Both the position numbers and the translations under genes were made by a program. Below are positions 13,401 through 25,660 of a stretch of 64,000 bases of DNA, one piece after another. How positions within the stretch are numbered: position 1 is the first letter of the stretch; each line of letters opens with the position of its first letter. The notes beneath the pieces are model-generated. The model was not told the origin of the DNA. It saw only the letters and a list, made by a program, of their open reading frames with translations, and ran no database searches. The stretch spans positions 11,602,501 through 11,666,500 of the forward strand of contig CM036618.1 in NCBI GenBank assembly GCA_020746105.1, read 5' to 3'. Source of the stretch: Trogon surrucura. Its lineage: Eukaryota; Chordata; Aves; Trogoniformes; Trogonidae.

Positions 13401-13720
13401 CTCTCTGCAGTTGCATCAGTTTGTCTTTTTTACCTCTCACCTATGATTAAGAGCCTGAACTGCTGTGCACGGCATAGAACACAGCGAACTGCAGGCTAAT
13501 GTTTGCAATATGTCCTCGTTTCAACTTTCCGCACAAAGCAGTTAAGAAGCATGAAGTAAAAATGCTAAACAATTCGATTCAAGATTCTTGCAAAAAGTGT
13601 CTATGCTCATCTTCTTGGGAACTACAGGTGTTAAAATTCAGTAAATAAATGACCTTTTATTTTCACATTCAGGCACAAAAGAAATTTTTTCATATAAAAA
13701 GATTCAAATATGAGTTTTAG
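10471..13720. other. Unique sequence with homopolymer tracts
   Basis: No gene is supported. T-rich runs occur at about 12025-12070, and a polypyrimidine run at 12239-12270. A GC-richer stretch at 13020-13240 gives overlapping short frames on both strands with no recognisable product. A good minus-strand donor (CAG|GTAAGG) occurs at about 13271 without a convincing partner. Confidence 0.5.
12239..12270 (+). repeat. Polypyrimidine C/T tract
   Basis: A C-rich run passes directly into a T run with a single C interruption. It is low-complexity sequence. Confidence 0.85.
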
Positions 13721-13765
13721 AGACTCGTGTACACACGCGCAGAAACACACATATGTACACACGTC
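13721..13765. repeat. Degenerate CA/TG-rich tract
   Basis: GTACACACGCGC, AACACACATATG and TACACACG follow one another as alternating purine-pyrimidine sequence. It looks like an eroded (CA)n microsatellite. Confidence 0.6.
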
Positions 13766-16700
13766 GTAATAAATCTGCTACAGCTGTAGCTATAGGAAGA
13801 CACATTTTAAAAATGGAGAGTCTGTTTTGCTTAAGAGTTATACCCTGCAAAACGTTAAACCATGTGCATGTTGTGTACTGGAGCGATGTAATGCCAAGGA
13901 GCTGTTCCCGCAGGAGAATTAGTGCCACTTCTATTTATAATGGCAGCACTTGCAGCTTGCATTAGATGGGTGTTTCTTTTATGTTAATTACAGAAGTAAT
14001 GAAAAGACAGTCCTCCCCTAGAATTTCACTAGATTTCTGTCTCCCATCCAGAGGTAAACACCGTGCCCTAATGTCTCTGGTGATGAAGGAGCATGCTGAG
14101 ATGTCCTCAGCATCTTTCAGTTGACCACAGAGGGTTTCCAGATCCAGGTAGGGCTTGACACTGCTGCCAGGTGTTCTGCTGCGTCTGTACCTCCTTTGCT
14201 ATCCCCACCACCACACCCTGGCCAAGGACCCTGCGGCCAAGTCTGTCCCCTGGTTTTTGACCATGCCTCCCTGTGTGTCCCATGATGGAGCACTTTGCAG
14301 ATGGATATGGGAGCAGACTGATGGTCTCACTTCATCCCCACTGCTGTCCTGCTCCGTCCTCCTCACCTTTCTGTTTTCTTAAGTTAAAAATAAGAATGAC
14401 GGTCTTAAGCAGACATCCAGGGAAGGGCAAAAACTAGGTTACTTGTATGCAATGCTTCTCCAAGTACTTTCCCAGCCTCCAGTTGCTCCAAAATCAGGGT
14501 TTTTCTGTCCCTGATCAGCAAAGCTCTTTATCAAGCATTTCTGTGAAGCCCTACAACCTCTTTGAATCCACAGCATCTTTTTGGCATGGGATACCACACA
14601 CCTTGACTCCAAAAAAGTTGCCTCTTTTTACCTGTTTTGAACCTGGTTCCTCTGTGTGAGGTGCCCTGCTTGTGCTAAAATGCACAGCCAGTGATCTAGC
14701 CCTGCCTGCCCCATGAGCTTTGCAAACCTCCATAATGAAGAGCCAGGAGCCCTTTAGAGTCCCCGTGTCCCTGGGCAGCCTGGGGACCATGCTGTCCCCT
14801 GGAGAGTCCTATGAGAGCTGCCTGGTCCCTTTCTGGCAAAGCTGGCCATGTCAGCTCATGACACCAGCTCGTCACCGAGCCCACACATTTGGGGAGCTCA
14901 GGGGGCAACGCGTGCCACTGGCAGCCCAGTGTCAGCTGTGATGCCTGTCAGTGGGAGCTGGGAAGCTGCTGCTTTCAAACAGGAGCGTGCGTCTGTGTTT
15001 TCATTGCTAAATCAGAAAAGGCTGAAATGTAGCAGCATGGCACATCAAATCAACTCCAAATTATGAAATCCTCCTGGCAGCAGCTGTTTCTCGATCCAGA
15101 CAGGCCAGGCTCAACTGCCTAGAGGTTCCTCACACTCAGACATCTGGGAAACAAAATGACGTATCCATCTTGGAGACAACTGGCACTTACCAATGTGCAT
15201 ACAATGAGTCTGAAGATTGAGAACAAGCTGAAAATTGTTGGGGAATGTCCAGTCCACTGCTTGGATCCAGGAGAGGCACCAGGGCTCTACCTCTACCCCA
15301 GCACAAGCAGCCACAGAAGGCTCTCAGCTGCTGCTCCCACAGCTCTGAGTCCTCTGAGCTCTCCAAAGCTGCCATTTACTCTTCTAAATTTACTCTACCA
15401 TCTCAGTTTAGTCTTGGTGACTTATAGTGCACCTGCATCACCTCACCACCTCGTGCCAGTCTGGCACTCTCAGCTCTGGGCACAACCTCAGGTGAGTCTT
15501 CAACATTCCCACTCTGCAGGGAGGGATGAGCCACCTTTCAGCAGAGGCCACGTTGCAGCAGAGCCTCCAGAGCAGAGCCCTTCGTTCTCTACCTCTTCTC
15601 ATGTTTTATTTCTCCCTTGTGCTCCTTTGGCCCATAGCTGCAGGCTACCATTACTAATAGTAACTAATAAAGAGGCACAACAGCACCAGACGAACCCGGA
15701 GAGGTCGACCTAAAAGCAACGGTTTAAGAGCAGCCAAGAAGCGGTTGTCCAAAAGCAGCCTGAAAGCAATTATTCTCCAGCCAACACTACCCCTCAGCAT
15801 AAATAACTCCTCCTGACCTCTCCAAGCCTTTGATTTGCTCCGCTTGAGAAGCTCTGCTTTTGCCGTCCATGTGGCAAGTCTTACCTTTCCCTGAGCAGCC
15901 GTCCAGGCTGGTGCTGCACCTCTGCCACTGCCAGCTCACCTGGTGGCCTGAATGGTGTCTGCTCTTCCATGAGCTCCTGGCAGCTTCATGTGATGGCGTC
16001 TAATGGGCTTCTCACAGTGCTCTGCAGGCTCCTTCCAATACTCTTTGGATTATTTTTGCCTTTTCCATGGGGCTCATTAAACGTCCAAATCAGTGCTTGA
16101 AACTTGAAAAACTCCCTTTTGGAATCCATGCAGGGGAGCTTTCCTGATTTTTCCAAGAACCCTGCAGAAGTGGAAGGGGCCTCTCAGCAGGTAGTTGAAC
16201 AAGGTGCACGTAAGCTGAAAAAACCCAGACCTTTCCATGGGACCGTGGATATTAAGCTTTTACATGATTGCAGATAAGCGGCTGGGCCAATCCATACAGG
16301 TTAAAAATCCACAGTGGGTATTAAATGCAAAGTAACTACCTCTGGTACAGAAGGCCCTGTGCCAGGAGCTAGAGGGACTGGGACACCATCGTGGGACGGG
16401 CTGGTTGCATGTTTGCATTGCCTGCCTGGACCAGACAGGAACAGTGACATTAATGGGAGGCTGCTCCAATGTGGCTGTGTGCAGCCATCCTTACACTCTC
16501 TTGCAGTGTGCTGGTAGGACAACAGGGGCAAAAACTTCAGCTGATTTTAGCAGGGTAGTGAATATGTTTGTAAGGGAAATTACAAAATGTGGTGGCTACA
16601 ACACGGCATCTTGGATTTGCTCATCTGTTAGACTCCTTCTAGCCCTTTTCTTCTCACTTCTGCTGGAGCCTTTACCTTTATCCAAGTCTCAGATTTGAAA

Positions 16701-17769
16701 GCGTGATCCATGTCATATCAAATAAAAGCTCACCTCCCTGGTTTTTCCAGGAGCGGGGCCAAAAAGTGAAACCCCGACGTTTTGTCTGGATTCATCCCCA
16801 GTCTCTCGCTGAGATTAGAGATACCTGAAATTTGGCCTATGCTTGTCCACGTGGTTTACAAATCTCAGGAGCCTTGAGGCAGGTGGGGAGGCAATGTCTG
16901 ATTTTTGACAAAAGGCCATGCTAGGGAAAATCTTTCTGGTTTTAGTTTAAGTCCAGGCAGTTATCCTTATTCTGGATGAATCATAATAAATTCTTTTTAT
17001 TGATTGTACTAAGGATTTCATCACAGAGCTTTCTGAAGAGATTAATACGTAAGAAGAGGAAAAGAAAGTGCTTGCAAAATATGGGAGATGCAAAAGAGAC
17101 TTTTACATGTATTCATGCTATGTAGCAATGGACAGTCATTGTCAAAGTGTCCAGTAAATATCCAGTGCAGTATTTGTCTGCATTTATAAAACCAGGAAGG
17201 TTAGAGAATTAATGAGAACACAATAGCTGGGTGTTGCAAAGCATTTGTGTTAATTAGATGAGCATCCTCTACCCAAACATGAGGATGAAATGTCTCATAA
17301 GGGAAACAGCAGTGAAAAATTTCTAAATGAATGCCTAAATATAGGGTTTTGCTCTACAGTAAGAACCAATAAGCAGTGCAAGTCCAGCATTTTTCAAAAT
17401 CAAACTTCCGTTTAAATACCTCACTGTGGAATTAAGAGCCTATTTAAGGTCTTGTTATTGATGCCTCACATGGTAAATATTTGAGGAATTTGCTATAATT
17501 TTTTTCTCCCACATTTTTTCTCAGTTGAGTATGAGTCAATAAATCCTGCGAATTTTTAAAGGCAGATGTGTGTTACACCCTGCTGCACACTATATAGGAA
17601 CTTCAGGTACTTTATAGAAATATTCAGAAATTGTAGAGACTTATTGCTATTTTTTCCTGAAACCCGTTAGTTAGGTGTTAATGTTCTGATCTTACAAATA
17701 TTTATGCCAATAAATAACTTGAGTCAAAGGGGAAACATTACTTACATGTGTAACATTAGTTACAATCAC
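13766..17769. other. Unique, moderately GC-rich sequence
   Basis: The longest forward open frame (15156-15713, 185 codons) is rich in Ser, Pro, Leu and His, has no recognisable domain, and sits where GC content makes stops rarer. I treat it as chance. No repeats of note. Confidence 0.5.
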
Positions 17770-18136
17770 AAAAATGTGCAGGACTGGGGTTTCATGTTGT
17801 AAACATTCACTCGCCGAAATTAAAATCATAAGAGGTCACAATCCTATGAACAGTGTACATTTTGGCAATATAATATGGGATATTTTATCTCATAGGGCGC
17901 CGTCAGCAATTCAATGGCTTATTATTGAAGCAGTTCTGTTGCAACCAGGTGGCAGAGCTGTTTGTTCCTTCTGTGTGAAGGAATACAGGGTAACCCGCCT
18001 GGCTCGGTCTCCCTCGTGTTTCACTGTAGTTGCCCGGAACCAATCTGGGATCTCAACGAGACTGTTCACCGGGAAACCCAGTATTTCTCAGAAATATGTT
18101 GCTTTTGATCAAATCCCCTTTGACAGCTGCTTTTAA
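17770..18136 (+). other. Open frame of 120 codons, function unknown
   Basis: The frame from ATG at 17774 to a stop at 18136 reads through non-repetitive sequence. The product has five cysteines and a basic stretch, but no domain I recognise, no signal peptide and no coiled coil. No start context or splice pair supports it. The interval around 17880-18060 reads like complex unique DNA and could be a conserved non-coding element instead. Confidence 0.12.
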
Positions 18137-19768
18137 CAGTAGAAAAAAAAAATTCTGATTGAATTTAGAGAGGCCCATTGCAGAACAGCAGCACAGACGA
18201 GCTTTTGCCAGCTTTCAGGAGCCCTATTTCCAATTAACTGGTTTGACTCAGGTGGAGTAAAGATTTAAGCCTTATTCTCACGTGTACAAGGAGAACAACC
18301 TGACTGTTTGGTTTACCTTACTCTTCACTTCCAACATTTTCTAGCCAGTCGAAAGGATAATGTGTACTCCTGAGACAGTACGTATTGGAAATTAAAGCAA
18401 AGGCTTCCAGTGCTGCAAGCTCTTTGGAAGGGCAGCAGCACCGCGCAGCGAATACATCCACGCACTGATATTGCATCTAACTTCTTAACAGTAACTTATC
18501 TAAAGAACAAAATTATACAGAGTGCAAGCAATCAATAAACATGTTTTCATGATAGGAACCCTTTGTGAAATGATGACCTCCTTCATATTTTTTTTTTTTT
18601 GGAATTTTATTCAGCTGCCTGGCAGGTTATTACAGCATCAGAGTTGCAACATTTCTGAAGACTCTACAAAAAAGCAGCAATGTAAAGGCATTGTAAAGGC
18701 ATTAGAACAATGAAAAATGACTGTGAAAATTATTATGTGGGATGTAACTCTTGCCTTATTAAGCAATCTGTTTCCCAATCCTTTAGGGCAACCTGAGTAC
18801 GCTCTCAGCAGTCTTGCTTCATTACCTAGCAAGACAAAGATTACAAGGCTTTTAGAGAATAGTCTGAGATGGGAGAACTCTTTTTAAACTATTTATGTCA
18901 GTCCCCGGTGAAAATTTGTTTTAGGTAAAGACAATGTAACACCACATCAGCAAGAAATTCCTGACAAGGACTTAGAAATAAGCAAGTGCTGCATAGACCA
19001 TCCTAACTTCAAGCACCTTAATGCAATAATTTGTTTTTAATCATCCCTCAGACAGAAAATATGAGGAAAAGGGAAAATAAATGTCTGAGAATAACAGCGG
19101 TCAGTTGTTTGGATTTAAAACCAAAGGAAGTTTCCCTGCTATTGAAGGCTTCTGTACCGATAGGCCTGGGCGAACTCAGGGTGTAATAGGTTTCCATCTG
19201 CTGAGAATAGGAATACTTGAGCTTCTTGTCCAAATATCTCCCTGGCACTGCAAGGGACCACATTGATGGGGCAGTGTGGCTTCCCACGCTGCAGGAGATG
19301 CTCCCTGGAGTGAGTCAGTCTGGTTTGAATCATTCATCCTTTGGAGATCCTTACCTACTGCTGAAATTTCGCTCCAGCTACACCTTGCAGCAGGCTTACC
19401 CCTACCCTGGTAGGTGTCAGCAGGCGCTCAGAAAGACAGTAAATCCAGAGACTAAGTGGCTAGGGGTACACCTTGGAAAAATATCTCTTATTTCCGTGGT
19501 GATAAAAATAAAATATCTCTCTGTGGTCACTTCGGGTGAGCTGTTTCTCCCCCTTTGCGAGTACTCTCAAGCCTGGTTTGGGATAGAGAGGAAATAAATT
19601 TTTATCGTAGGGAAATGGAACACAGAAAATCTACGCACCTGTCTGCTTCTTTTGGTGCCTAAATACCTTTGAAAGTTCTGCCCTGAGTGCCAAAGCTATG
19701 ATGGATCACACAGTATTTCCTTTTTATTATTGCACTGCATCCTTTGGGCCTCACATTAACATAATTAG
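18137..19768. other. Unique sequence, no gene seen
   Basis: Short frames only. A T-run lies at 18586-18600. Confidence 0.5.
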
Positions 19769-19871
19769 GGCCATATGGCGCCAGAATCTCTGTTGGTTCA
19801 AACTGATGCAGCTCCTTTGAAGTCAAAGAGCCTGCGCCAGTTTATACCTGCTGAAGATTTGGTTTATGGCC
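19769..19871. repeat. Ancient palindromic interspersed repeat
   Basis: The interval folds back on itself around 19821-19822. The inner arm 19801-19820 (AACTGATGCAGCTCCTTTGA) matches the reverse complement of 19823-19842 at 15 of 20 positions. The outer arms GGCCATA…AATCT and AGATTT…TATGGCC also pair. The core 'GCTC-TTTGAAGTCAAA-GAGC' and 'CCAGTTTATACCTGCTGA' resemble an old palindromic repeat common in turtles, crocodilians and birds, recalled from general knowledge and not looked up. It is probably a decayed non-autonomous DNA element. Confidence 0.6.
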
Positions 19872-20401
19872 TGAGAAATAAGTGGGAGATGGGGGGAGAA
19901 AGAAAGAGACCCGGCCACTTTTTGTAATTAATTAAAAATTACATAGACACATTTGGGCCCTGCTGCTGTCCACCAGGATCTCTGCCTGAAGTGCCTTCGT
20001 GGTTCTAATATCCTTTACGTGATTCCCTCTCATTGTCAGCTGCTGTGCCTCTCCCTGTGACTCAGAGTATTTCAGTGACTGTAGGTAAAACTGCCAGTAG
20101 TGAGTCAGAGCCAGGCAGCCACCTCTGCGTAACAATCAAAACCATCCCATTCCCACTCGCTGGCTCATAAGGAGCCGAAGAATTGCCTGGCTGACTGTAA
20201 TCTCTGTGCAAAGAAATTAAACTCTCAGTTTTTTTCCTTGAATTCATTGTGAAATTATTTGATGGCTATAACTAAATAAAATCTTGTAAAAATATCTGCT
20301 GGGTAGCACCAAAAAAGGTATGAAAATGTAGCCTGCTTAGAAAGTAAGTAATGTAAGTCCAGAGCATAATGCCCTGGAATGAGAACCAGGGAGTAAGGAA
20401 A
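19872..20401. other. Unique sequence
   Basis: No gene, repeat or regulatory signal is clear. Confidence 0.5.
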
Positions 20402-20485
20402 TAGAATCATAGAATGTTAGGGGCTAGAAGGGACCTCAAAAGATCGTCTAGTCCCAACTCCCCTGTCAGAGCAACTGGATGAAAT
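20402..20485 (-). mobile_element. Short CR1 3'-tail fragment, reverse orientation
   Basis: AGAATCATAGAATGTTAGGGG starts the mirror image of the CR1 end. TAGAAGGGACCTCAAAAGATC and a decayed CTAGTCCCAACTCCCCTGTC follow. The copy stops about 80 bp in, so it is a very short 5'-truncated insertion or a remnant. Confidence 0.85.
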
Positions 20486-22596
20486 TCCAAACTCCAGGAC
20501 CAAAACTTTATGTTCCTGCATCCTTGTTAAAGGCACTCCAATAAAAGAAACTCAACTGTCAGAAATGTTGTAATGAACAAATACAAATACAGTCAGTGAA
20601 AGCTCTGAGCTGTCGATACCTGGAAAACCCCAATAACTGATACCGTGAAAAATAGGGTCATGTCTTTTGGGCAACCTAAATGTGTTTGTGCATCCACAAA
20701 TATTTCGATCAAAAGCACGAGGCCGCTCTTGCGTGGGTCAGACACCCATGTCCTGCGGCCAGGAGCAGGCTGAGCCAGGGGACTGCCTCGTCCCCCCCTT
20801 CACTTCCTCAACTCTCAGACCCATCTCGTGATGTAACCACACAGACGACCACTGCACACATGGGAGTCCCACAACAGCCTGAGGTAGCGTCAAAGTGGTC
20901 CCAATAAAATGTTTCTTGTTTTGCAGGCCTGTAGCTCACATGGAGGGTAGGATGATGTGAGTGCTCAGCTGTGGATGGCAAATACCTGAGCTACATCTGG
21001 AGCCCGAGCATGCCTTGGGCACTTTGTAAATGCCACCCTGTACCTGAGCCACTCATGGTTGCTGCCTTTTAAATAACTCCTTTCATCAAGCAAGAAAGGC
21101 AAACTTTTGGTCTCAGAGAATCCTCAAGAGGTGTAGCAAAGGGGGCTCTGAGACTGCACTCTTTTTCCAGCTCTATCAGTTTGACTAAGAATATGTATTA
21201 CCTCTCCATGCAACCCATGCTCTTCACATGTCCTTGGGTGATAACAGCCACAACGAAGTGGCTCCTATAACACTGTCACCTTCCTCTTTTTTCAAGCGCC
21301 ATGACTTAACTGAGAGAGCATTTATATCTCAAGCAATCAGATATTAAGGTAACTCCTGAGAAAAGTGAGAATATCAGCTCTATTAGAGAAAAAGCACCAG
21401 CAGGACAAGGGATGGAGATGCTGGCTAGCCATCTCTGGGCACCGCAGAGCTGATGTCAGGTGGGCACGAACATGCCAGATGCTGCTGGAGCCAGGGATGC
21501 TGTACAAAGATTTGTGTTCGCTCTAGGTGTTACTGATTTTCTAGACCACATCTGCTCTTAATCTTCTGCTACTACGCACAGTTAAATATTTCACAGCTCT
21601 TTTGTCAGCCAGTTCTCAGCTGTGACTGGGAGCTGGTTACTCTGAGGAATTTCCTGCTTCTAAATGAGACTATCACAGGGTAGAAAGGACTCATCTCTGA
21701 CTGCAGCTTCAGCACGTGAGGACCTCTTCCATATCTCACTGTGTGGCAAATTGATTTTATACAGCAATTGTCTCCTTTTTAGTGACGATGAAAATCAGCA
21801 GTCTTTTCTAGGGAACTGTTCATGTAACAAACAACATTAAGCTTTGGTTACAGTAAAGAATGTTGATTTAGACAATGAGACCAAAGTCTGGACTACTACC
21901 TGTCCAAAAATAATTACTTCCCAAAAAAGAAATTTTAAAACTCTCCACCATCTCATATCTCATCAATGCAAATCAGTCTAATCTGAATAGAGAAAAAAAA
22001 TATACCATTAAGACGAACAGATTGCAAAAGGGACTTGGCTGATTGGGAGGACTTCTAATTAGGGGAGAAGCGTAGGTCATCTGGGACAGCTGTTTGGAGT
22101 CACTTATATAATATGAGGTCATTCATCCAAAGAGAGCATGGTCTAGCTCAGACAGGTCAGTGGGATGAGAGACTGTTTTTCCATCCTCTTCCGCCTTTCT
22201 GTGATGCAGAAAATGTGGAGAATCATGTTCCAGGGAGTCTGGTGCACCTTGCAGAGGTATAGAGCAACACACAGAGTGGCTGTTTTACTAGAAAAATTAA
22301 CAATTGATTCCTTGTCTTCTGCATATGTGGTAGTCTGGGTTACAAGTTTGAATTCTTGGCACTTTTTGATGATCCCAGATTGGAAAATCCTAGCTTCTGT
22401 TCCCTGTTTTGGTGTTGATGCTAATGTTTTAATGTGGTTACATAACTCACAGCAATTTAAAGTATTTCATTAAACTTGTTTTGCAGGTTATATATCACCT
22501 TATGCTTCTCAAGTACCCTCCATCGAATCATCTTTGTAATTTTTGTAAGCATTCATTACATCCCGTACCACTCCAGCAAGGTCAGGCAGCAGAGTA
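20486..22596. other. Unique sequence, no gene supported
   Basis: Open frames of up to 102 codons (22165-22473 plus) lack recognisable content. No microsatellite or repeat tail was found. Confidence 0.5.
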
Positions 22597-23722
22597 GCAA
22601 CTGAGCAAGGCTTTTGACACTGTCTCCTGTATCTTCAATAGGAAACTCAGGAAGTGTGGGTTAGTGTGGGACAGTGAGGTGGATTGAGAGCTGGTTGAGT
22701 GACAGAGCCCAGAGGGTTGTGATCACTGGTTCAGGGTCGAGCTGGGGGCCTATAGCTGGAGGTGTTCCCCAGGGGTCAGTACAGGGTCTGGTCTTGTTCA
22801 ACATACTCATCAATGACCTAGATGAGCAGACAGAGTGTGCCCTCAGTGGGTTTGCTGATGACACAAAACTGGGAGGTCTGACTGACACACCAGAAGGCTG
22901 TGCTGCCATCCAGCTGGATCTGGACAGGCTGTAGTGCTGAGCAGAGAGGAACGTAATGAGATTCAACAAAGGCAAACGTAGAGTCCTGCACCTGAGGAGG
23001 AGCAACCCCATGCATCAGTATAGGTTAGGGATGGACCTGCTGGAAAGCAGCCCTGAGGAGAAGGCTCTTGGAGTCCTTCTCATAGACAGTAAGTTAACCA
23101 TGAGCCAGCAATGTGTCCTTGTGGCCAAGAAGGCCTACGACATCCTGGGGTATATTAAGAAGAGTGTGGCCAATAGGTCAAGGCAGGTCATCCTCCCACC
23201 TACTCTGCCCTGGTGAGGTCACATATGGAATACTATGTCCAGTTCTGGGGTCCTGGTTCGAAAGAGACAAGGAACTATGGGAGAGAGTCCAGCATAGGAT
23301 GACAAAGACGACTGGGAGACTGGAGCATCTCTTTTATGAGGAAAGGTTGAGAGAGCTGGGACTATTTATCCTGGAGAAGAGAAGATGAAGTAGAGACTTT
23401 ATCAATGTCTAGAGGCATTTAAAGGGTGAGTGTAAGGAGGGTGGAACCAGACTCTTCTCAGTAGTGCCCAGTGACAGGACAAGGGCCAATGGGCACAAGC
23501 TGGAACACAGGAAGTTCCATCTATATATGAGGAAAAACTTCTTTACTGTGAGGGTAACACAGCACTGAAACAGGCTGCCCAGGGAGGTTGTGGAGTCTCC
23601 TTCTCTAGAGATATCTAAAACCTGCCTGGACACAATCCTGTGTAATGTGTTTTAGCAGGGGAGTTGGACTAGGTGACGTCTAGATGTCCCTTCCAACTCA
23701 GACAAGTCTGTGATTCTGTGAA
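22597..23722 (+). mobile_element. CR1 LINE with partial reverse transcriptase (longest recent copy)
   Basis: This copy is truncated inside the RT domain of ORF2. The first codons correspond to the KAFDTVS motif at about 22600. At 22750-22880 the plus frame reads [20 protein letters not shown], followed by FADDTKLGG, the catalytic Asp-Asp box of non-LTR reverse transcriptases. An in-frame stop occurs at about 22932, and the frame then shifts. The next segment (22956-23216) carries LGVLLIDSKLTMSQQC, and a further shift leads to the C-terminal ERVQHRMTK…LRELGLF part ending at 23388. The 3' region ends with TGTGATTCTGTGAATCAC at about 23720. It is dead as an element: there is no ORF1 and no endonuclease, and it has several frameshifts. 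Confidence 0.95.
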
Positions 23723-23738
23723 TCACAGAGTGATTTTG

Positions 23739-23853
23739 TAGAATCATAGAATGTTAGGGGTTGGAAGGGACCTCTAGAGATCATCTAGTCCAACCCTCCT
23801 GCCAGAGCAGGATCCCCTAGGGCAGTCACACAGGAACGCATCCAGGCAGGTAG
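23739..23853 (-). mobile_element. CR1 LINE 3' fragment, tail-to-tail with preceding copy
   Basis: GAATCATAGAATGTTAGGGG, TTGGAAGGGACCTCTAGAGA and CTAGTCCAACCCTCCTGCC give a clean mirrored CR1 terminus of about 115 bp. It begins only about 16 bp after the tail of the plus-strand copy, so the two tails face each other. It stops inside 'cacaggaacgcatccaggcagg'. Confidence 0.92.
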
Positions 23854-24839
23854 AGCAGAGAGTTAGCCACTTACGGGTACTGGAAGAGATCAAGAAAAAT
23901 TGTTTGGGAGCTCAGAACAGCATAATTCAGACATCTTTAGCCCTGCCCCAAACCAGCATAGAGTTGGGAGAATGGAAAGTGTCGAGCTTTGACCTTCAAA
24001 AGCCTTTGTGGATTCAGATTTCAGAGTGAGGCACTCCTCTGGACATGGATGACTAGCAGAACAGGGATAACACTGCTTAAAATGTAGGCGTTGGAGAAAC
24101 TGGGAGTGAGAGTTGTTTTGCCTGACTGCAACAGGCCAAAAGTCTCGGGTTCAACCCTCCCCTCTCCTCCCTGGAGGAGTGTCAACCTACTGCTGTCAGA
24201 CAGGAGATGTTTTTGCTAGGAGGAGGAAGAAATGAGTTAGTAGCAGCTGGACATTGTAGGACACAGCTGTAGGCAAGGAGACCTAGGTTTGTCTTCCTGG
24301 TCTAGCTTTAAGTTTTGCCTAACGCTGGGATGATATAATGTGCTCCTGGCAAGGGAAAAACTCAAGTTCCCATCTGCTCACGGTGAGGACAAGGTCAGAC
24401 CTAGACTGACTTACTCCTTGCTGAGAGTGTTGCCAGCCCCTCCCCAAGCTGTGACGTTTCGGCACTCACTCAGGTGCTAAGGAAGTCACTGGTGCTCTGT
24501 CGTGGTTTCTCTGGACTGTCTCCCGGCCTTTGTGCCTTGTCTTAGGGCTGCAGACAAATGACCAGGCCCTTAATTGGTTTGAGAGGAGGTTAACCCAGCA
24601 GGATGAGGGAAACCACAGGACATGTCATGAGAAGTTGTTGAAGATAACAAACAACAGAGTGTGTCGGTGACCATATACATAGTCACATATAAAGCTTTTC
24701 CTGGCTGGGAAGGGAACACATGTATGGAGAGGTGAAACATCCTGAAGTGTATCACCATGTCATTGGCAGCCACTTGCCAGTTCATAACGCCCAGGTCCTG
24801 TTCAAGCCGATCATGGACACCAACACCAGCAGTCTGGAC
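23854..24839. other. Unique sequence between CR1 copies
   Basis: No gene was seen. Short overlapping frames occur at 24570-24930, and these partly include the CR1 tail that follows. Confidence 0.5.
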
Positions 24840-25045
24840 CTTGAGACACTGGAAAAGATTCCCCAGAGAATTTGTGAATGTCTCATCCCTGGAAGTGTTC
24901 AAGATCAGTCTGAATGAAACTCTGAGCAACCTTGTCTAGTGGGAGGTGTCCCTGCCTATGGTGGGGGGTTTGGAACTAGATGATCTTTAAGTTCCATTCC
25001 AAGTCAAGCCATTCTGTGATTCTATGATTCTGTGACTCTATGATT
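24840..25045 (+). mobile_element. CR1 LINE 3' end
   Basis: The copy can be followed from 'cactggaaaagattccccagag' through a SLEVFKI-type codon stretch and CTAGTGGGAGGTGTCCCTGC to GATGATCTTTAAGTTCC. The tail has mixed ATTCTGTG/ATTCTATG/ACTCTATG units at about 25012-25045. The 'gtgggaggtgtccctgcc' diagnostic separates it from the 'cctgctctggcaggg' lineage found elsewhere here. Confidence 0.9.
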
Positions 25046-25399
25046 GCCCTGCACTATTTGATCTTACTCCCACTTCCCTTTTCTGTTTTACACTGGACAG
25101 AAGTAAGTACCAAAATGTTCCTGAAATGCATCATGGTCCCAGCAGTGTCCACCTGCAGATGACTGGATTTCCCAGCATAAACTATCCCAACTTCTTTCTT
25201 GCATGAATCCAAGCACACTAAGTTTGTCATTATTGACTCTTTCACCATAATTTGGGCACTTTACTCCTGGGTCAGTGTCCCTGTCAACTGACTTTCAGCA
25301 CCAGGTAGAGCAGAACCACCTTTGCCTCCTTGGGGAATCATGATGGGATTGGAAAGCTGTCAAAACCCTTTGTTTTTTATATCACTGGTATAGTACTAT
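25046..25399. other. Unique sequence
   Basis: Nothing recognised. Confidence 0.5.
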
Positions 25400-25660
25400 T
25401 AACTGACTTGGTAGGAGTAGCATAAGGCTTAATTAATTGCAAAAAGAAAATTTGAAGTGCAAATTGATCTATTAACCTGAAAAACCAGTCTAATTAAATG
25501 CTTGAAATTGTTATTAGAGCAGAGGCTTCATATCAATATTTTAATGTGTGTATTGTTAAGGTTTGATTGTCTGTTTTTGAAAAATATTACTGTAGAGTTA
25601 ATTATGGGCTGATTAATTATCCCCATTAATTTAAGAAGTAGTATGTTAAAATAATGTTGG
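25400..25660. promoter_or_regulatory. Possible conserved non-coding element with clustered TAAT sites
   Basis: Within 260 bp there are CTTAATTAATTGC (25428-25440), TCTAATTAAATG (25489-25500), GTTAATTATGG (25597-25607), GATTAATTATCCCCATTAAT (25611-25630) and several further TTA/ATTA cores. The sequence is AT-rich but not a simple repeat. Clusters of homeodomain cores in complex AT-rich DNA are typical of ultraconserved developmental enhancers near transcription-factor genes. No cross-species alignment is available to prove constraint. Confidence 0.3.

Noticed and set aside
15156..15713. 185-codon plus-strand frame ending near a good GTGAGT donor
   Set aside because: Low-information Ser/Pro/Leu-rich product, with no acceptor or homology to support an exon.
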